A stretch of DNA of 64,000 nt, taken from positions 186,001 to 250,000 of the forward strand of contig NZ_BOOO01000022.1 in the NCBI RefSeq assembly GCF_016863275.1, read 5' to 3'. Below the pieces are notes generated by a model, which made no database searches, was not told the DNA's origin, and worked only from the letters and a program-made list of their open reading frames with translations. Both the position numbers and the translations under genes were made by a program. This stretch comes from Planotetraspora mira. GTDB lineage: Bacteria; Actinomycetota; Actinomycetes; Streptosporangiales; Streptosporangiaceae. Every line of letters starts with the position of its first letter. The first letter of the stretch is position 1. This document shows positions 7,124 through 16,491 of the stretch, one piece after another.

Positions 7124-8781
7124 CGAGCACGACAGGCGCCGAGTGGCGGCGGCTGAGCCCCCGAATGCTGGTGGTCCACCCGATCCAGGAGGTCGTCCGG
7201 CTCGCCCCGGCGCTCATCGGCCTGCTCGTGGCCGGATCGAGCAGCGGCGGCCACGGCCCCCTCTGGAGCCTCGCGGGCCTGGTGGTCGCGGTCCTGTTCG
7301 GCACGCTGCGCTGGTTCACGACCACCTACCGCATCACGCCCGAACACGTCCAGGTGCGCAAGGGCCTGGTGCATCGCAAGGTGCTGACCGTGCCCCGCGA
7401 CCGGGTCCGCACGGTCGACGTCACGGCCAACATCCTGCACCGCGTGCTCGGCCTGGCCAGGGTCGAGGTGGGCACCGGCCGATCCGACAGGAAGGGCGGC
7501 GGCGAGCTCAAGCTCGACGCGCTCGGCGCCCCTGAGGCCGCGGGCCTGCGCGGGGAGCTTCTGCACCGCGAGAGCCGTACGGCCGCCGCACCCGAGGACA
7601 GCGCTGGGGAAACGGCTGCGGACACGGCCGCCGGCGCATTCGAGGGCGCGGGCACGCCCGCCGTGCCGGCCCCGCGGCAGGCCGCCGTCGAGACGGAACT
7701 CGCCGCTCTGCGGCCCGAGTGGATCCGGTTCGGGCCCTTCACCCTCTCCGGGCTCATCACCGTGGGCATCGTCGCCGGTTTCATCTCCCGGCTCGCGTCC
7801 GAGGGCAACGTGAATCTGGGGCAGATCGCACCGGTCAAGACCACGCTGGGCTGGTTCGGATCTCTCTCCCTGCCGTTGGAGATCGCGGCGGGCGTCCTGA
7901 TCCTGACCGTCTTCGTCATGATCGCCTCGACGCTCGGCTACGTCCTCGCCTTCTGGGGATTCCGGCTGACCCGCCATTCCAGCGGGACGCTGCACGTCAA
8001 CCGGGGTCTCATCACCACGAGAGCGACGACCATCGAGGAACGGCGCCTGCGCGGCCTCGAGGTCAGCGAGCCCCTGTTGCTGCGTGCCGTACGAGGCGCG
8101 CGGCTGATCGCCGTGACGACCGGGCTGCGGGTCGGCCAGGGCGCACAACGGGGCGGCTCGATGCTCCTGCCGCCCGCCCCTCTGCGGGAGGCCCAGTCCG
8201 TGGCCACGCGGGTGCTGGGGGGCGACGCCGCCACGGTCTCCGGGCCGCTGCTCAAGCACGGGCCCGCGGCCAGGCGGCGCAGGTTCTCCCGGTCCCTCGG
8301 CGTGGTCGTCGCGTGGATCGCCGTCTGTCTCGTGTTGTGGGAGTGGTCGGACCTGCCGGCCTGGACCTGGGTGACCGGTCTCGCCCTGCTGCCGGTCACC
8401 GCGCTGATCGCGGCGGACAGGTACCGGAACCTCGGGCACGCCCTCGTGGCCGGCCATCTGGTCACCCGATGGGGTTCCCTCGTCCGCAGGCGCGTGGTCC
8501 TGGAGTACGACGGGATCATCGGCTGGAACGTCGAGCGCTCGTTCTTCCAGCGTCGTGCCGGGCTCGTCACGCTGACCGCCACCACCGCCGCGGGCCGCCA
8601 GGGATACCGCGTGCAGGACGTCGAACTGGGCGAGGCCCTCCGGCTCGCGTCGGCCGGTTCGCCCGGCCTGCTCGATCCGTTCGTGTCAGGCGGAAGGCCC
8701 TCGTCGCGACGCGAGCCGCACGTCCCGGCCGAGCCGCACGTCCCGCCCTCGGACATCGCACATCCCCTCATCTCCGGCTGA
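7120..8781 (+). CDS. bPH2 (YdbT-like) membrane protein with repeated PH domains
   Basis: A 553-residue membrane protein. Three bPH2 units each follow membrane helices: TTTYRITPEHVQVRKGL/VPRDRVRTVDV near residues 65-140, FRLTRHSSGTLHVNRGL/TIEERRLRGLEV near 285-330, and RWGSLVRRRVVLEYDGIIGW near 445-480. Membrane pairs occur near residues 25-60, 200-275 and 385-430. A charged Ala/Glu-rich linker (near 145-185) separates the first two units. It is translationally coupled to the upstream single-unit partner. It probably forms an envelope complex with that protein. No enzymatic motif was seen. Confidence 0.85.
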   Translation: MTSTTGAEWRRLSPRMLVVHPIQEVVRLAPALIGLLVAGSSSGGHGPLWSLAGLVVAVLFGTLRWFTTTYRITPEHVQVRKGLVHRKVLTVPRDRVRTVDVTANILHRVLGLARVEVGTGRSDRKGGGELKLDALGAPEAAGLRGELLHRESRTAAAPEDSAGETAADTAAGAFEGAGTPAVPAPRQAAVETELAALRPEWIRFGPFTLSGLITVGIVAGFISRLASEGNVNLGQIAPVKTTLGWFGSLSLPLEIAAGVLILTVFVMIASTLGYVLAFWGFRLTRHSSGTLHVNRGLITTRATTIEERRLRGLEVSEPLLLRAVRGARLIAVTTGLRVGQGAQRGGSMLLPPAPLREAQSVATRVLGGDAATVSGPLLKHGPAARRRRFSRSLGVVVAWIAVCLVLWEWSDLPAWTWVTGLALLPVTALIAADRYRNLGHALVAGHLVTRWGSLVRRRVVLEYDGIIGWNVERSFFQRRAGLVTLTATTAAGRQGYRVQDVELGEALRLASAGSPGLLDPFVSGGRPSSRREPHVPAEPHVPPSDIAHPLISG

Positions 8782-8872
8782 ACGTCACATACCATGACGG
8801 CGCCGCCCTCTCGCCGGAGCTGGGATGACAGCTCCGGAGCCCGGCGGACCGCACCAGCGCTGGAGGAGCCCG

Positions 8873-9886
8873 ATGACCCGTTACGGCCCCATGTTCGGCC
8901 CCGACGTCACCTTTCTCGGGGTCGAACGCTGCGACCTGGACGACGCGGAGACCTACGCCGGGGCGGACGTCGTCATCGTCGGCGCGCCCTTCGACGGCGG
9001 GACGTCGCACCGTCCGGGCGCGCGCTTCGGGTCGAGCGCCATCCGGCAGGCGTGCTACCTCCCGCACGACGGCTCCCGGCCGAGCCTCGCCCTCCGCGTG
9101 GACGCGCTCCGGGATCTCCGGGTGCTGGACGCCGGCGACGTGGAGACCTACGCCGGTGACATCGAGGGCAGCCTGCGCGCGATCGAGGACGCGGTCGCGC
9201 GCGTCTCGGCCTCGGGCGCGATCCCCATCGTGCTCGGCGGCGATCACACGGTGGCCCTGCCCGACGCCACCGGTGTGGCCCGGCACCACGGCTTCGGCCG
9301 GATCTCCATGCTGCACTTCGACGCCCACGCGGACACGGGGGACGTCGAGTTCGGGCATCTGCACGGCCACGGCCAGCCGATGCGCCGCCTGATCGAGTCC
9401 GGAGCCGTCCGCGGCGACCGGTTCCTCCAGATCGGCCTGCGGGGCTACTGGCCGGGACCCGACATCCTCGACTGGATGGCCGGGCAGAAGATGCGCTCCT
9501 ACGAGATGACCGAGATCGTCGCCAGGGGTCTGGACACGTGCCTCACCGAGGCCTACGGCATCGCGCTCGACGACTGCGACGGCGTCTACCTCTCGGTCGA
9601 CGTCGACGTCTGCGATCCCGGGCACGCCCCGGGGACGGGCACCCCCGAGCCCGGCGGCCTGTCGGCCCGGCAACTGCTCGACGCCGTCCGGAGGACCTGT
9701 TACGAACTGCCGGTCGTGGGCGTCGAGATCGTCGAGGTCGCGCCGCCGTACGACCATGCGGAGATCACGGCCTACCTGGGGAACCGCGTCGTCCTCGAGG
9801 CGCTGTCCGCCATGGCCCGCCGCCGCAGGGACGCACTGGACGGCACCCGCTGGGACCCCGCCCGCCCCCTGCTCGACGGCCGCTGA
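8873..9886 (+). CDS. Ureohydrolase, agmatinase-like
   Basis: A 337-residue cytoplasmic Mn2+ enzyme of the arginase/agmatinase family, hydrolysing a guanidino compound to an amine and urea. All metal-binding motifs are present: GGDHT, DAHAD and SVDVDVCDP, followed by GHAPGTGTPEPGG as in agmatinase and guanidinobutyrase/propionase-type enzymes. The start has GGAGGAG 5 nt upstream; an ATG 48 nt earlier lacks this. It is monocistronic, with no arginine or polyamine genes next to it, so the substrate (agmatine or another guanidino acid) is not decided. Confidence 0.88.
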   Translation: MTRYGPMFGPDVTFLGVERCDLDDAETYAGADVVIVGAPFDGGTSHRPGARFGSSAIRQACYLPHDGSRPSLALRVDALRDLRVLDAGDVETYAGDIEGSLRAIEDAVARVSASGAIPIVLGGDHTVALPDATGVARHHGFGRISMLHFDAHADTGDVEFGHLHGHGQPMRRLIESGAVRGDRFLQIGLRGYWPGPDILDWMAGQKMRSYEMTEIVARGLDTCLTEAYGIALDDCDGVYLSVDVDVCDPGHAPGTGTPEPGGLSARQLLDAVRRTCYELPVVGVEIVEVAPPYDHAEITAYLGNRVVLEALSAMARRRRDALDGTRWDPARPLLDGR

Positions 9887-9979
9887 CTCATCCGGAAACG
9901 GTTGATTTACGCGAACCCGTGCCGCACACTACTCGCATGATCGGCGACCGGCTGATCACGCTACGTCGATCTGACCGAC

Positions 9980-11116
9980 GTGCGTAGGGGTGTGCACCGG
10001 GGGCGTGTGGCGCTCCTGGCCGTCGTCGTCTCCTCCATGATGCTGACCGTGCTCGGCCGCCTCTGGTACCTGCAGGTCGTCTCGGGTCCGTACTACGCGA
10101 AGGCGGCGGCGGACTCACGTCTGCGCACGGTGCCCCTGCCCGCGCCGTGGGGCCGGATCCTCGCCGCCGACGGCCGCCCGCTGACCGCGGACACCCTCGT
10201 CGGCCGCGGCGGGCTGGAGACGTGGTACCGCGCCGACCTGGCGGGCCGCGCGGGCGTCCGCGAACTGGCCGTGGACAGCCGGGGAACGGTCACCAGGGTC
10301 CTGGGCGAGCGCGGGCCCCGACCGGGGAACACACTGACGACCAGCGTCGACCCGCGGATCCAGCGCCTGGCCGAGCGGGCGCTCGCCGCCCTCGCCGCGA
10401 AGGCGGGACGGGAGTCGACGGGCGCGGTGGTCGTGCTGGAGACCTCGACCGGGCGCGTGATCGCCCTCGCCGGCCACGCGGGCCGGGCGACGCCCGCACG
10501 GCACGGCGGCGCCATGGGGCTGGACACCGAGAGTCTCTCCGGAGCCTCCGGAGCGCTGATCGCGCAGCGGGCACCCGGGACCGCGCGTGCGATCACGTCT
10601 CAAGGAGCGGCAGCGGCCTTCGGCTTCGGGCGACGCACCGGGATCGACTTACCGAACGAGGCGACGGGCTACATTCCGGACTCCGTGCATCCGGAGCACG
10701 GTCCGGCCGCCGGCCAGGGCGAGGTCCTGGTCACCCCGCTCCAACTCGCCACGGCCTACGCCGCCGCCGTCAACGGCGGGACGCTCTTCAGCCCTCGCCT
10801 GGCCATGACCGTGCTGCGGCCCGACGGCACGGTGGTGCGCACGATCGCCCCGCCCGCCGCCGGCCGGGTGGCGGCCTCCCCCGAGACCCTGCGCGGCATC
10901 CGGCACGCCCTCGCCGCGATCCCGTCCCCGGACACGGCCCTCGACGCCCACGGTGGGCCGGGGACATCCTGGTCCGCGTGCTACGTCCCCGCCGAGACGC
11001 CCCGGTATGTCGTGGTCGTCGTGTCGTCGCGGACCGGCGGCCACGCCGCCGAGTCGGCGGCGCGGACCATGCGCGAGGGCATCCCCCGGCTCGGCGGCAC
11101 GACCCGCGGGACATGA
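9980..11116 (+). CDS. Degenerate class B penicillin-binding protein
   Basis: A 378-residue membrane-anchored protein. TM1 is near residues 10-30 (VALLAVVVSSMMLTVLGRLW), followed by a shortened PBP dimerisation region and TTSVDPRIQRLAERAL. The transpeptidase domain is truncated: GAVVVLETSTGRVIAL passes within about 55 residues to FGFGRRTGIDLPNE, so the segment that should carry SxxK and SxN is missing. The KTG triad is replaced by GGPGT before SWSACYVPAE. GQGEVLVTPLQLATAYAA and the C-terminal strands are intact. It overlaps the downstream SEDS gene (ATGA), so it probably acts as a non-catalytic activator or scaffold for that glycosyltransferase. The GTG start is weakly supported. Confidence 0.85.
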   Translation: MRRGVHRGRVALLAVVVSSMMLTVLGRLWYLQVVSGPYYAKAAADSRLRTVPLPAPWGRILAADGRPLTADTLVGRGGLETWYRADLAGRAGVRELAVDSRGTVTRVLGERGPRPGNTLTTSVDPRIQRLAERALAALAAKAGRESTGAVVVLETSTGRVIALAGHAGRATPARHGGAMGLDTESLSGASGALIAQRAPGTARAITSQGAAAAFGFGRRTGIDLPNEATGYIPDSVHPEHGPAAGQGEVLVTPLQLATAYAAAVNGGTLFSPRLAMTVLRPDGTVVRTIAPPAAGRVAASPETLRGIRHALAAIPSPDTALDAHGGPGTSWSACYVPAETPRYVVVVVSSRTGGHAAESAARTMREGIPRLGGTTRGT

Positions 11117-12240
11117 CGCCCCTCCAGGCGTGGTCGGCGCCGTTCGCCGCGCGCACGCCCATGGACCCGGGGCTGCTGGTCCCGTCGGCCGCCCTCGCGG
11201 GCATCGGCCTGCTCCTCGTGGGCTCGGCCACCCGGACCGATCCCGGCTCGGTCCTCGTCCAGCGGCAGGCGTTCGGCGTCTGCCTCGGGCTCGCCCTCAT
11301 GTGGCTCGTGTCCCGGTCGGAGCCGCGGGTCCTGAGGGCGTACGTCCCGGTGGTCTACCTGCTCGGGATCGCCGGCCTGGTCGCCGTGCTCACGCCGCTC
11401 GGCCGCACGGTGAACGGCTCGCAGGCGTGGATCGTGCTCGGCCCCGGGCTCGGGTTCCAGCCCTCCGAGTTCGCCAAGGTGTCGACGATCCTCGCGCTCG
11501 CCGGCGTGCTGGGCGGGCGGAGCGACGCCGGGCGGCCGGGCGGCCGGGCCGTGCTCCTCGCCCTCGCGCTGACGGCCGCGCCGGTGCTTCTGATCGCCCT
11601 CGAACCCGACTTCGGCACGGCGCTCGTCTTCTGCGCCGTGGCGATCGGCATGATCACACTGTCCGGCGTGCGGATGCGCTGGCTCGCCGGGCTGGCCGCA
11701 CTGAGCGGTCTCGGCCTCGTCCTGATGTGGCGACTCAGCCTCCTGCGGCCCTACCAACTGCGACGGCTGTCGGTCCTCATCGATCCCGAGGCCGATCCGC
11801 TGGGCTCGGGCTATCACGCCACCCAGGCCCGCATCGCGGTCGGCTCGGGCGAGGTGTTCGGGACTGGCCTGTTCCGTGGCGGGCAGACCGCGGGTCACTT
11901 CGTCCCCGAGCAGCACACCGACTTCATCTTCACGGTGGCCGGTGAGGAACTCGGCTTCCTCGGCGCCGCCTCCATCGTGGCGCTGGTGACCCTGCTGCTC
12001 TGGCGGGGCCTGTGGATCACGGCCTCCAGCGCCTCGTCGTACGGCACGGTGCTCGCCGGCGGGGTGATCTGCTGGCTGGCCTTCCAGGCGTTCGTGAACA
12101 TGGGCATGACGATCGGCATCGTGCCGATCACGGGCCTGCCGCTCCCCTTCGTCTCCTACGGCGGCTCCGCCATCGTCGCGGCCTTCGCGGCCGTCGGCCT
12201 GCTGGACGCCGTCAACCGGACTCGCGAGGCCGTGCCGTAG
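11113..12240 (+). CDS. FtsW/RodA SEDS peptidoglycan glycosyltransferase
   Basis: A 375-residue protein with about 10 membrane helices. SEDS signatures are VNGSQAWIVLGPGLGFQPSE, EPDFGTALVF, GSGYHATQARIAVGSGEVFGTGL, PEQHTDFIFTVAGEELGFLG and GLPLPFVSYGGSAIVA near the C-terminus. SEDS proteins polymerise lipid II glycan strands together with a class B PBP. The ATG overlaps the stop of the degenerate PBP gene. Because that partner lacks transpeptidase motifs, this pair may polymerise without crosslinking, or may have a specialised role (for example in septation or sporulation). It is short of additional domains seen in some actinobacterial FtsW proteins. Confidence 0.92.
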   Translation: MTPLQAWSAPFAARTPMDPGLLVPSAALAGIGLLLVGSATRTDPGSVLVQRQAFGVCLGLALMWLVSRSEPRVLRAYVPVVYLLGIAGLVAVLTPLGRTVNGSQAWIVLGPGLGFQPSEFAKVSTILALAGVLGGRSDAGRPGGRAVLLALALTAAPVLLIALEPDFGTALVFCAVAIGMITLSGVRMRWLAGLAALSGLGLVLMWRLSLLRPYQLRRLSVLIDPEADPLGSGYHATQARIAVGSGEVFGTGLFRGGQTAGHFVPEQHTDFIFTVAGEELGFLGAASIVALVTLLLWRGLWITASSASSYGTVLAGGVICWLAFQAFVNMGMTIGIVPITGLPLPFVSYGGSAIVAAFAAVGLLDAVNRTREAVP

Positions 12241-12255
12241 GGCAGGCTTGGGGGA

Positions 12256-13371
12256 ATGCGGAGCAAGCTGGGCAGCCGGGTGGCGGAGGCGGCGGAGATC
12301 GCGCTGGCCACCCGGAAGCATGTGACGGCCCTCGACGTGCTGACCGGGCTGCGCTGGCTGCGCGGCCGCGATGTGGACACCTGGCGGCAGGGACGGGCCG
12401 GCGACCTGGAACGGCTGGCGGCCGTGGACGCCTCCCGCATGGCGGAGGCGATCGCGCACCTTCGCGAGTGGGCGGTCAACGGCGGACTCGTCGCCAACGA
12501 GGCGGCCTACACCTCCGCGGGCCGGGACCGGCGGCCGCTGCGCTTCACGACCGCGGGCGGCGAAGAACTGGAGCGCTCGTTCCGCGTCCACTGGGTGTCG
12601 CCGGACATGAGCGAGGCGGCCCGCCGCCGCCTCGAGGAACGGCAGAACCGCGCCCCCGACCTCGTGGCCGTCGCGCCGGTCGAGTCGTGGACCTGCGCGG
12701 GCTGCGCGACCACGACGCGTGTGGACCCCACGCCGAGGACGGCGGAGCCGGCAGGGGATCGGACCGCGGACACGACCGGATTCATGATCACGGAAGCGGA
12801 CCAGCCGTTCTGCCTGACCTGCGCGGACATGGATCACCTGTTCTTCCTCCCCGCGGGCGACGCCGCGCTCAGCCGCCGGGCCAAGAAGGGCAGCGGCCTG
12901 TCGGCCGTCGTCGTCCGGTACAACCGGCGGCGCAAGCGTTACGAGCGGCTCGGCATCCTCATCGAGGAGGCGGCGCTCGCGCTGGCCGAGGAGCAGTGCT
13001 TCGCCGACGAGGAGGTACGGCTCCGCCGCCGCGGGCGCGACCGGGAGCGTCGGGCGGGTGAGGACGTGACGTTCCAGGCGGCCATGGCCGAGGAGATCCG
13101 CCGCCTGTTCCCCGGGTGCCCGCCGGATCGCGCGGAGGCCGTCGCCCTCCATGCCGGGCAGCGCGGCAGCGGCCGGGTCGGCAGGACGGCGGCCGCCCGC
13201 GTCTTCGACGAGAACGCGATCACGCTCGCGGTGGTCGCGAGCGTGCGGCATCTGGACACCGACTACGACCGCCTGCTGATGTCCGGCGTCCCCCGGATGG
13301 AGGCCCGTGACCGGATCCGTGACCGCGTCGAGGAGGTCCTGGCCGGCTGGCGGAGCGCTCCACGACGTTAG
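12256..13371 (+). CDS. DUF2293 domain protein with two CxxC pairs
   Basis: A 371-residue soluble protein. The middle has two Cys pairs (CAGC near residue 152 and CLTC near 193), a likely zinc-binding site. The C-terminal part (NAITLAVVASVRHLDTDYDRLL ... ARDRIRDRVEEVL) is the DUF2293 domain. The N-terminal 100 residues are Ala/Arg-rich and helical. Function is unknown; a nucleic-acid role is plausible from charge and zinc ribbon alone. GGGGGA directly precedes the ATG. It follows the SEDS gene by 15 bp and may be co-transcribed with it. Confidence 0.8.
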   Translation: MRSKLGSRVAEAAEIALATRKHVTALDVLTGLRWLRGRDVDTWRQGRAGDLERLAAVDASRMAEAIAHLREWAVNGGLVANEAAYTSAGRDRRPLRFTTAGGEELERSFRVHWVSPDMSEAARRRLEERQNRAPDLVAVAPVESWTCAGCATTTRVDPTPRTAEPAGDRTADTTGFMITEADQPFCLTCADMDHLFFLPAGDAALSRRAKKGSGLSAVVVRYNRRRKRYERLGILIEEAALALAEEQCFADEEVRLRRRGRDRERRAGEDVTFQAAMAEEIRRLFPGCPPDRAEAVALHAGQRGSGRVGRTAAARVFDENAITLAVVASVRHLDTDYDRLLMSGVPRMEARDRIRDRVEEVLAGWRSAPRR

Positions 13372-13379
13372 ACGCCGTC

Positions 13380-14270
13380 TCAGCGGACGCGGCCGACCAT
13401 CCTCGCGTACATCCGACCGGGGCTCGGGACCGACGACTGGTCGAGGAAGCCCGGCAACATGGGCAGGTCGACCGCGAAGGGCTGCAACCGCTGATAGAGC
13501 GTGTAGGCGTCGGAAGGCCGGTCGTCCGGATGCTTCTCCAGCAGTTCGGCGATCAGCCGGTCCAGCTCCGGCGGCACACCGGTGACGCGCGGCGGGCGCT
13601 CCTTGACCTGCTTGTCGAACACGGCGTACTCCGTGGGCCCGGTGAACAGCTGCCTTCCGGTGAGCATCTCGTGCAGGACGCAGCCGAGCGCGTAGAGGTC
13701 GCTCTTCTGGTCGGCCACGCCGCGCTCGATCTGCTCGGGCGACATGTACGCCGGAGTGCCCAGGATCTGGCCGACCCGGGTGAACTGGGCGGAGTCGCCC
13801 TCGCGGAGGATCGCGAGCCCGAAGTCGAGCACTTTGACGCTGCCGTCCGGGCAGAGCATGAGATTCGTCGGCTTGAGGTCGCGGTGACAGATGGACAGCG
13901 CGTGCGCCGCGGTGAGCACCGCGCATGCCTGGGCCGCGATCGCCGCCGCCCAGGGGACGGGGAGCGGGCCGTGCTCGCTGACGAGGTCGGCGACCGTCAC
14001 CCCCTCGATGAACTGCATGACCTGGAAGAGCCGCTGCTCGTAGGTCCCGAAGTCGTACAGCACCGGCGCACCGGGATGGTCGAGCCGGGCGAGGATCCGG
14101 GCCTCCCGGATGAAGCGGCGTTCCAGCTCGTCGTCGGGCCCGCCCGGCAGGCGGAGGAACTTGACCGCCACCCTCCGGTCGAGCCGCCGGTCGTGACCGC
14201 CGTAGACGGCTCCCATGCCGCCCTGACCCAGGGGCAGGTCGTCAAGCTCGTAACGGTCGCCGATGACCAT
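13380..14270 (-). CDS. Soluble Ser/Thr protein kinase of the methyltransferase-kinase module (copy 1)
   Basis: A 296-residue Hanks-type kinase: GQGGMGAVYGG (P-loop), AVKFL (Lys), HRDLKPTN (catalytic loop), DFG, GTPAYMSPEQ and [16 protein letters not shown]. It has no membrane segment or sensor domain; a short tail (PSPGRMYARMVGRV) ends it. The start chosen has GGAGG 5 nt upstream. It lies 41 bp downstream of the adenine methyltransferase gene in the same direction, and the same order recurs at 54142-57717 with a clearly related kinase (shared GPLPV-WAA-IAAQ and VKVLDFG segments). Targets are unknown; the methyltransferase is an obvious candidate (inference). A PP2C phosphatase is divergently encoded beyond the methyltransferase. 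Confidence 0.92.
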   Translation of the reverse strand: MVIGDRYELDDLPLGQGGMGAVYGGHDRRLDRRVAVKFLRLPGGPDDELERRFIREARILARLDHPGAPVLYDFGTYEQRLFQVMQFIEGVTVADLVSEHGPLPVPWAAAIAAQACAVLTAAHALSICHRDLKPTNLMLCPDGSVKVLDFGLAILREGDSAQFTRVGQILGTPAYMSPEQIERGVADQKSDLYALGCVLHEMLTGRQLFTGPTEYAVFDKQVKERPPRVTGVPPELDRLIAELLEKHPDDRPSDAYTLYQRLQPFAVDLPMLPGFLDQSSVPSPGRMYARMVGRVR

Positions 14271-14311
14271 GCACCCTCCAGTCGGCCTGTCCGGGGGCAA
14301 AGCTACACCTT

Positions 14312-16435
14312 TCAACTACCAGGTCGGAGATGACCCGCGGCGAGCCCCTCCACCCCCAGCCGCACGAGCGCCTCCCCCGCCGCGACCGCCTCCCGCAGAC
14401 CGTCCTCCAGGGCGAGAAGCTGCCGGAAGGCCTGGCCGTACCGGCTCTGCTCGGCGAGGGGCAGGCGCGGCACCCGCGCCCGTCGTGCGTCGACGCGGCT
14501 GGACCCGAGGTGCGGCCGCCCGGCGGTGGCGAACCTGAGGAACCCGGCGAGGAACTCCGGATCGATGCGCGTGCGATCCACCCGGTAGAGCGTGAGCTGG
14601 GGGCCCAGCACGGCTCCTGCGCCGGCGATCACCCGTGCCGTGAGGGCGGAGCCCACCACGTCGCCGTCGGCGATAGTCACCAGGCCGTCCTCCGGAGCGG
14701 CCCAGCCCGTAGGCGGCCCGCCGCCCGCCAGGTCGTCGGCCGTGAGCACAGGGAAGGCGCCCTCCCCGGAGCCGTCCGGGTCGGCCGCCTTCAACGTCGA
14801 GTGCCGTACGGTCACCAGCCCGGCCCTGACCAGCTCGGCGAGTGTCGTAGGCGGCGAGTCCCACCCGGCCGGGGCGTCGCCGGGCACATCCAGATCGCCC
14901 AGACCCTCGGTCACCGCGGCGACGAGCGCCTCCGCGACGTCTCTGAAACGGCCGCGTGCCGAGGGGAAGCCGCTCGCGTCGCCTCGCGAGGACAGGTGCC
15001 GCGCGGGGCTGAGGTCGACCTCGTCGTCGAGCAGGTCGACGATCCCGACCGCACGGCTCTCGCCCGGCGGCTCGGCCCCGGCCAGGTAGGCGTCCCAGGC
15101 GGGCTCCACGAGCGACAGGTCGTCGCCCGCCATCGTCAGCAGGATGGTCGCGGGTTGCCGCTCGCCGGGTTCGGGACGGCGCAGCAGCCACAGGTCGGGG
15201 CCGCCTGCCGCCAGGGAGAAGACGGCGCGCACGGCGCCGGCGCGCAACATGTTGGCCCGGATGCGCCTGCCCGAGCGGCGGCTCGCGGCGGCCGCGGGCA
15301 TCAGGACGGCCACCAGGCCGCCGGGCCGCACGTGGGCGAGGCAGTGCTGCACCCAGGCGAGCTCGGACTCACCGCGCGGCGGCATGCCGTACGTCCAGCG
15401 CGGATCGCCCACCAGGTCCTCGTGGCCCCACGCCCGCTCGTTGAACGGCGGATCGCAGACGACGGCGTCGGCGCCCCCCTCGGGGAAGCCGTCGTCCCTG
15501 AGGGAGTCCCCCGCGACGATCCGCGCACGCTCCCCGCGCAGCAGCAGCCGCAGCGTGGCGAGCAGCGCCACCGTCTCCCCCGCGTCCTGGCCCACAAGCT
15601 CTGTGACGCGCTGGGGCTCACGGGCCTCGTGAGTCTCCTGTGCGGCTTCGCCCGGTGCCATGGCGCCGGGGCCGGGCACCGTGGGATCCTGGCTCCGCGG
15701 CCGGGGTTCCTGGCCGGGCAGAGCGCGGTCCCCAGGCGCGACAGGCTCGTCCACCGGCTCACCGCCGGACGGCGTGGCGTCGCTCCGTCCCCGCCTCGCC
15801 CCCTTGACCGCGAGGAGAAGAGTGCCCATGCCGCAGGCCGGGTCGAGAACCGATCCCCCCTCGGAGCAGGCCAGCCGGGCCATCAGCTCCGCCACGTCCG
15901 CCCGTGTGACCGAGAGCCGGCGGCTGTGGGCCTCCACGTAGCGCTCGCAGAGGAGCTCGAAGGCCGTGGCGGGCCCATGCGCGGCGGCCAGTTCCGAGAG
16001 CGGGCCGATCAGCCCGGCGTCCAGGTGGCTCCGTCCTTCGGGTCCGATCGGCAGGTCGGGGGTCGCGGCGGCGACGGCGTCGGCCAGCCGTACGGGCAGG
16101 TCGGGACCCGCGGTGAGCCGCCGGAGGCCGTCGGGGTCCCGGAGCGTGTAGAGCAGGAACGCCCCCATGCGGCCGAGCAGGTCCCCCAGGTGCAGGTCGT
16201 CTGCCGACATCCTGAGCCGCTGCCATACCCTGTCGGCGACGGACATCTCGAATGTCTTGCCGTTACGCCTGAGCCAGGCCTCGACCTCCGGCAGGGAGAA
16301 CAGCGGGCTGGAGGTCGTCCCCCCCACGGGCTCGGGGAAGTCGTCGTAGCGGCGGCGCCAGTTGCTCACCGCAGCCCGCCCGACGTCGGCCATCCGCGCG
16401 ATGTCACCCGCGTTAACCGTCTCATCGAGGCTCAT
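14312..16435 (-). CDS. HTH-fused N6-adenine DNA methyltransferase with HsdS-like C-terminus (copy 1)
   Basis: A 707-residue protein. Residues about 8-60 are a helix-turn-helix (GDIARMADVGRAAVSNWRRR) with a following winged segment (SLPEVEAWLRR). A helical domain is followed by a type I HsdM-like catalytic core with LDPACGMGT (SAM motif I, about residue 195) and CDPPF (motif IV, about 327). A roughly 65-residue Pro/Gly/Glu-rich insert between them is absent from copy 2. The C-terminus resembles an HsdS half-subunit (LGPQLTLYRVD ... RRARVPRLPLAEQSRYGQAF). No restriction subunit is nearby. It is likely to methylate adenine in DNA at a site chosen by its own C-terminal domain; the HTH could also make it a regulator. 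Confidence 0.88.
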   Translation of the reverse strand: MSLDETVNAGDIARMADVGRAAVSNWRRRYDDFPEPVGGTTSSPLFSLPEVEAWLRRNGKTFEMSVADRVWQRLRMSADDLHLGDLLGRMGAFLLYTLRDPDGLRRLTAGPDLPVRLADAVAAATPDLPIGPEGRSHLDAGLIGPLSELAAAHGPATAFELLCERYVEAHSRRLSVTRADVAELMARLACSEGGSVLDPACGMGTLLLAVKGARRGRSDATPSGGEPVDEPVAPGDRALPGQEPRPRSQDPTVPGPGAMAPGEAAQETHEAREPQRVTELVGQDAGETVALLATLRLLLRGERARIVAGDSLRDDGFPEGGADAVVCDPPFNERAWGHEDLVGDPRWTYGMPPRGESELAWVQHCLAHVRPGGLVAVLMPAAAASRRSGRRIRANMLRAGAVRAVFSLAAGGPDLWLLRRPEPGERQPATILLTMAGDDLSLVEPAWDAYLAGAEPPGESRAVGIVDLLDDEVDLSPARHLSSRGDASGFPSARGRFRDVAEALVAAVTEGLGDLDVPGDAPAGWDSPPTTLAELVRAGLVTVRHSTLKAADPDGSGEGAFPVLTADDLAGGGPPTGWAAPEDGLVTIADGDVVGSALTARVIAGAGAVLGPQLTLYRVDRTRIDPEFLAGFLRFATAGRPHLGSSRVDARRARVPRLPLAEQSRYGQAFRQLLALEDGLREAVAAGEALVRLGVEGLAAGHLRPGS

Positions 16436-16491
16436 GCGGCCCAGAATATCTACGCTTGTGAAGTGATTCAACCAATGATTTACTCGAAACC

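Noticed and set aside
10400-10650. Frameshift explaining the missing PBP catalytic motifs
   Set aside because: The gap between the two conserved flanks is too short to hold the missing 150-200 residues in another frame, so it is a deletion, not a frameshift.
10981-13926. 981-codon minus-strand frame across the SEDS and DUF2293 genes
   Set aside because: It crosses three real genes and has no recognisable domain; antisense shadow.
13380-16435. BREX or Pgl phage-defence system
   Set aside because: No PglZ phosphatase, PglY/BrxC ATPase or other core genes are nearby; only the methyltransferase and kinase themes match.
14312-16435. Type I restriction-modification system
   Set aside because: There is no HsdR helicase/nuclease near either methyltransferase, and no separate HsdS.
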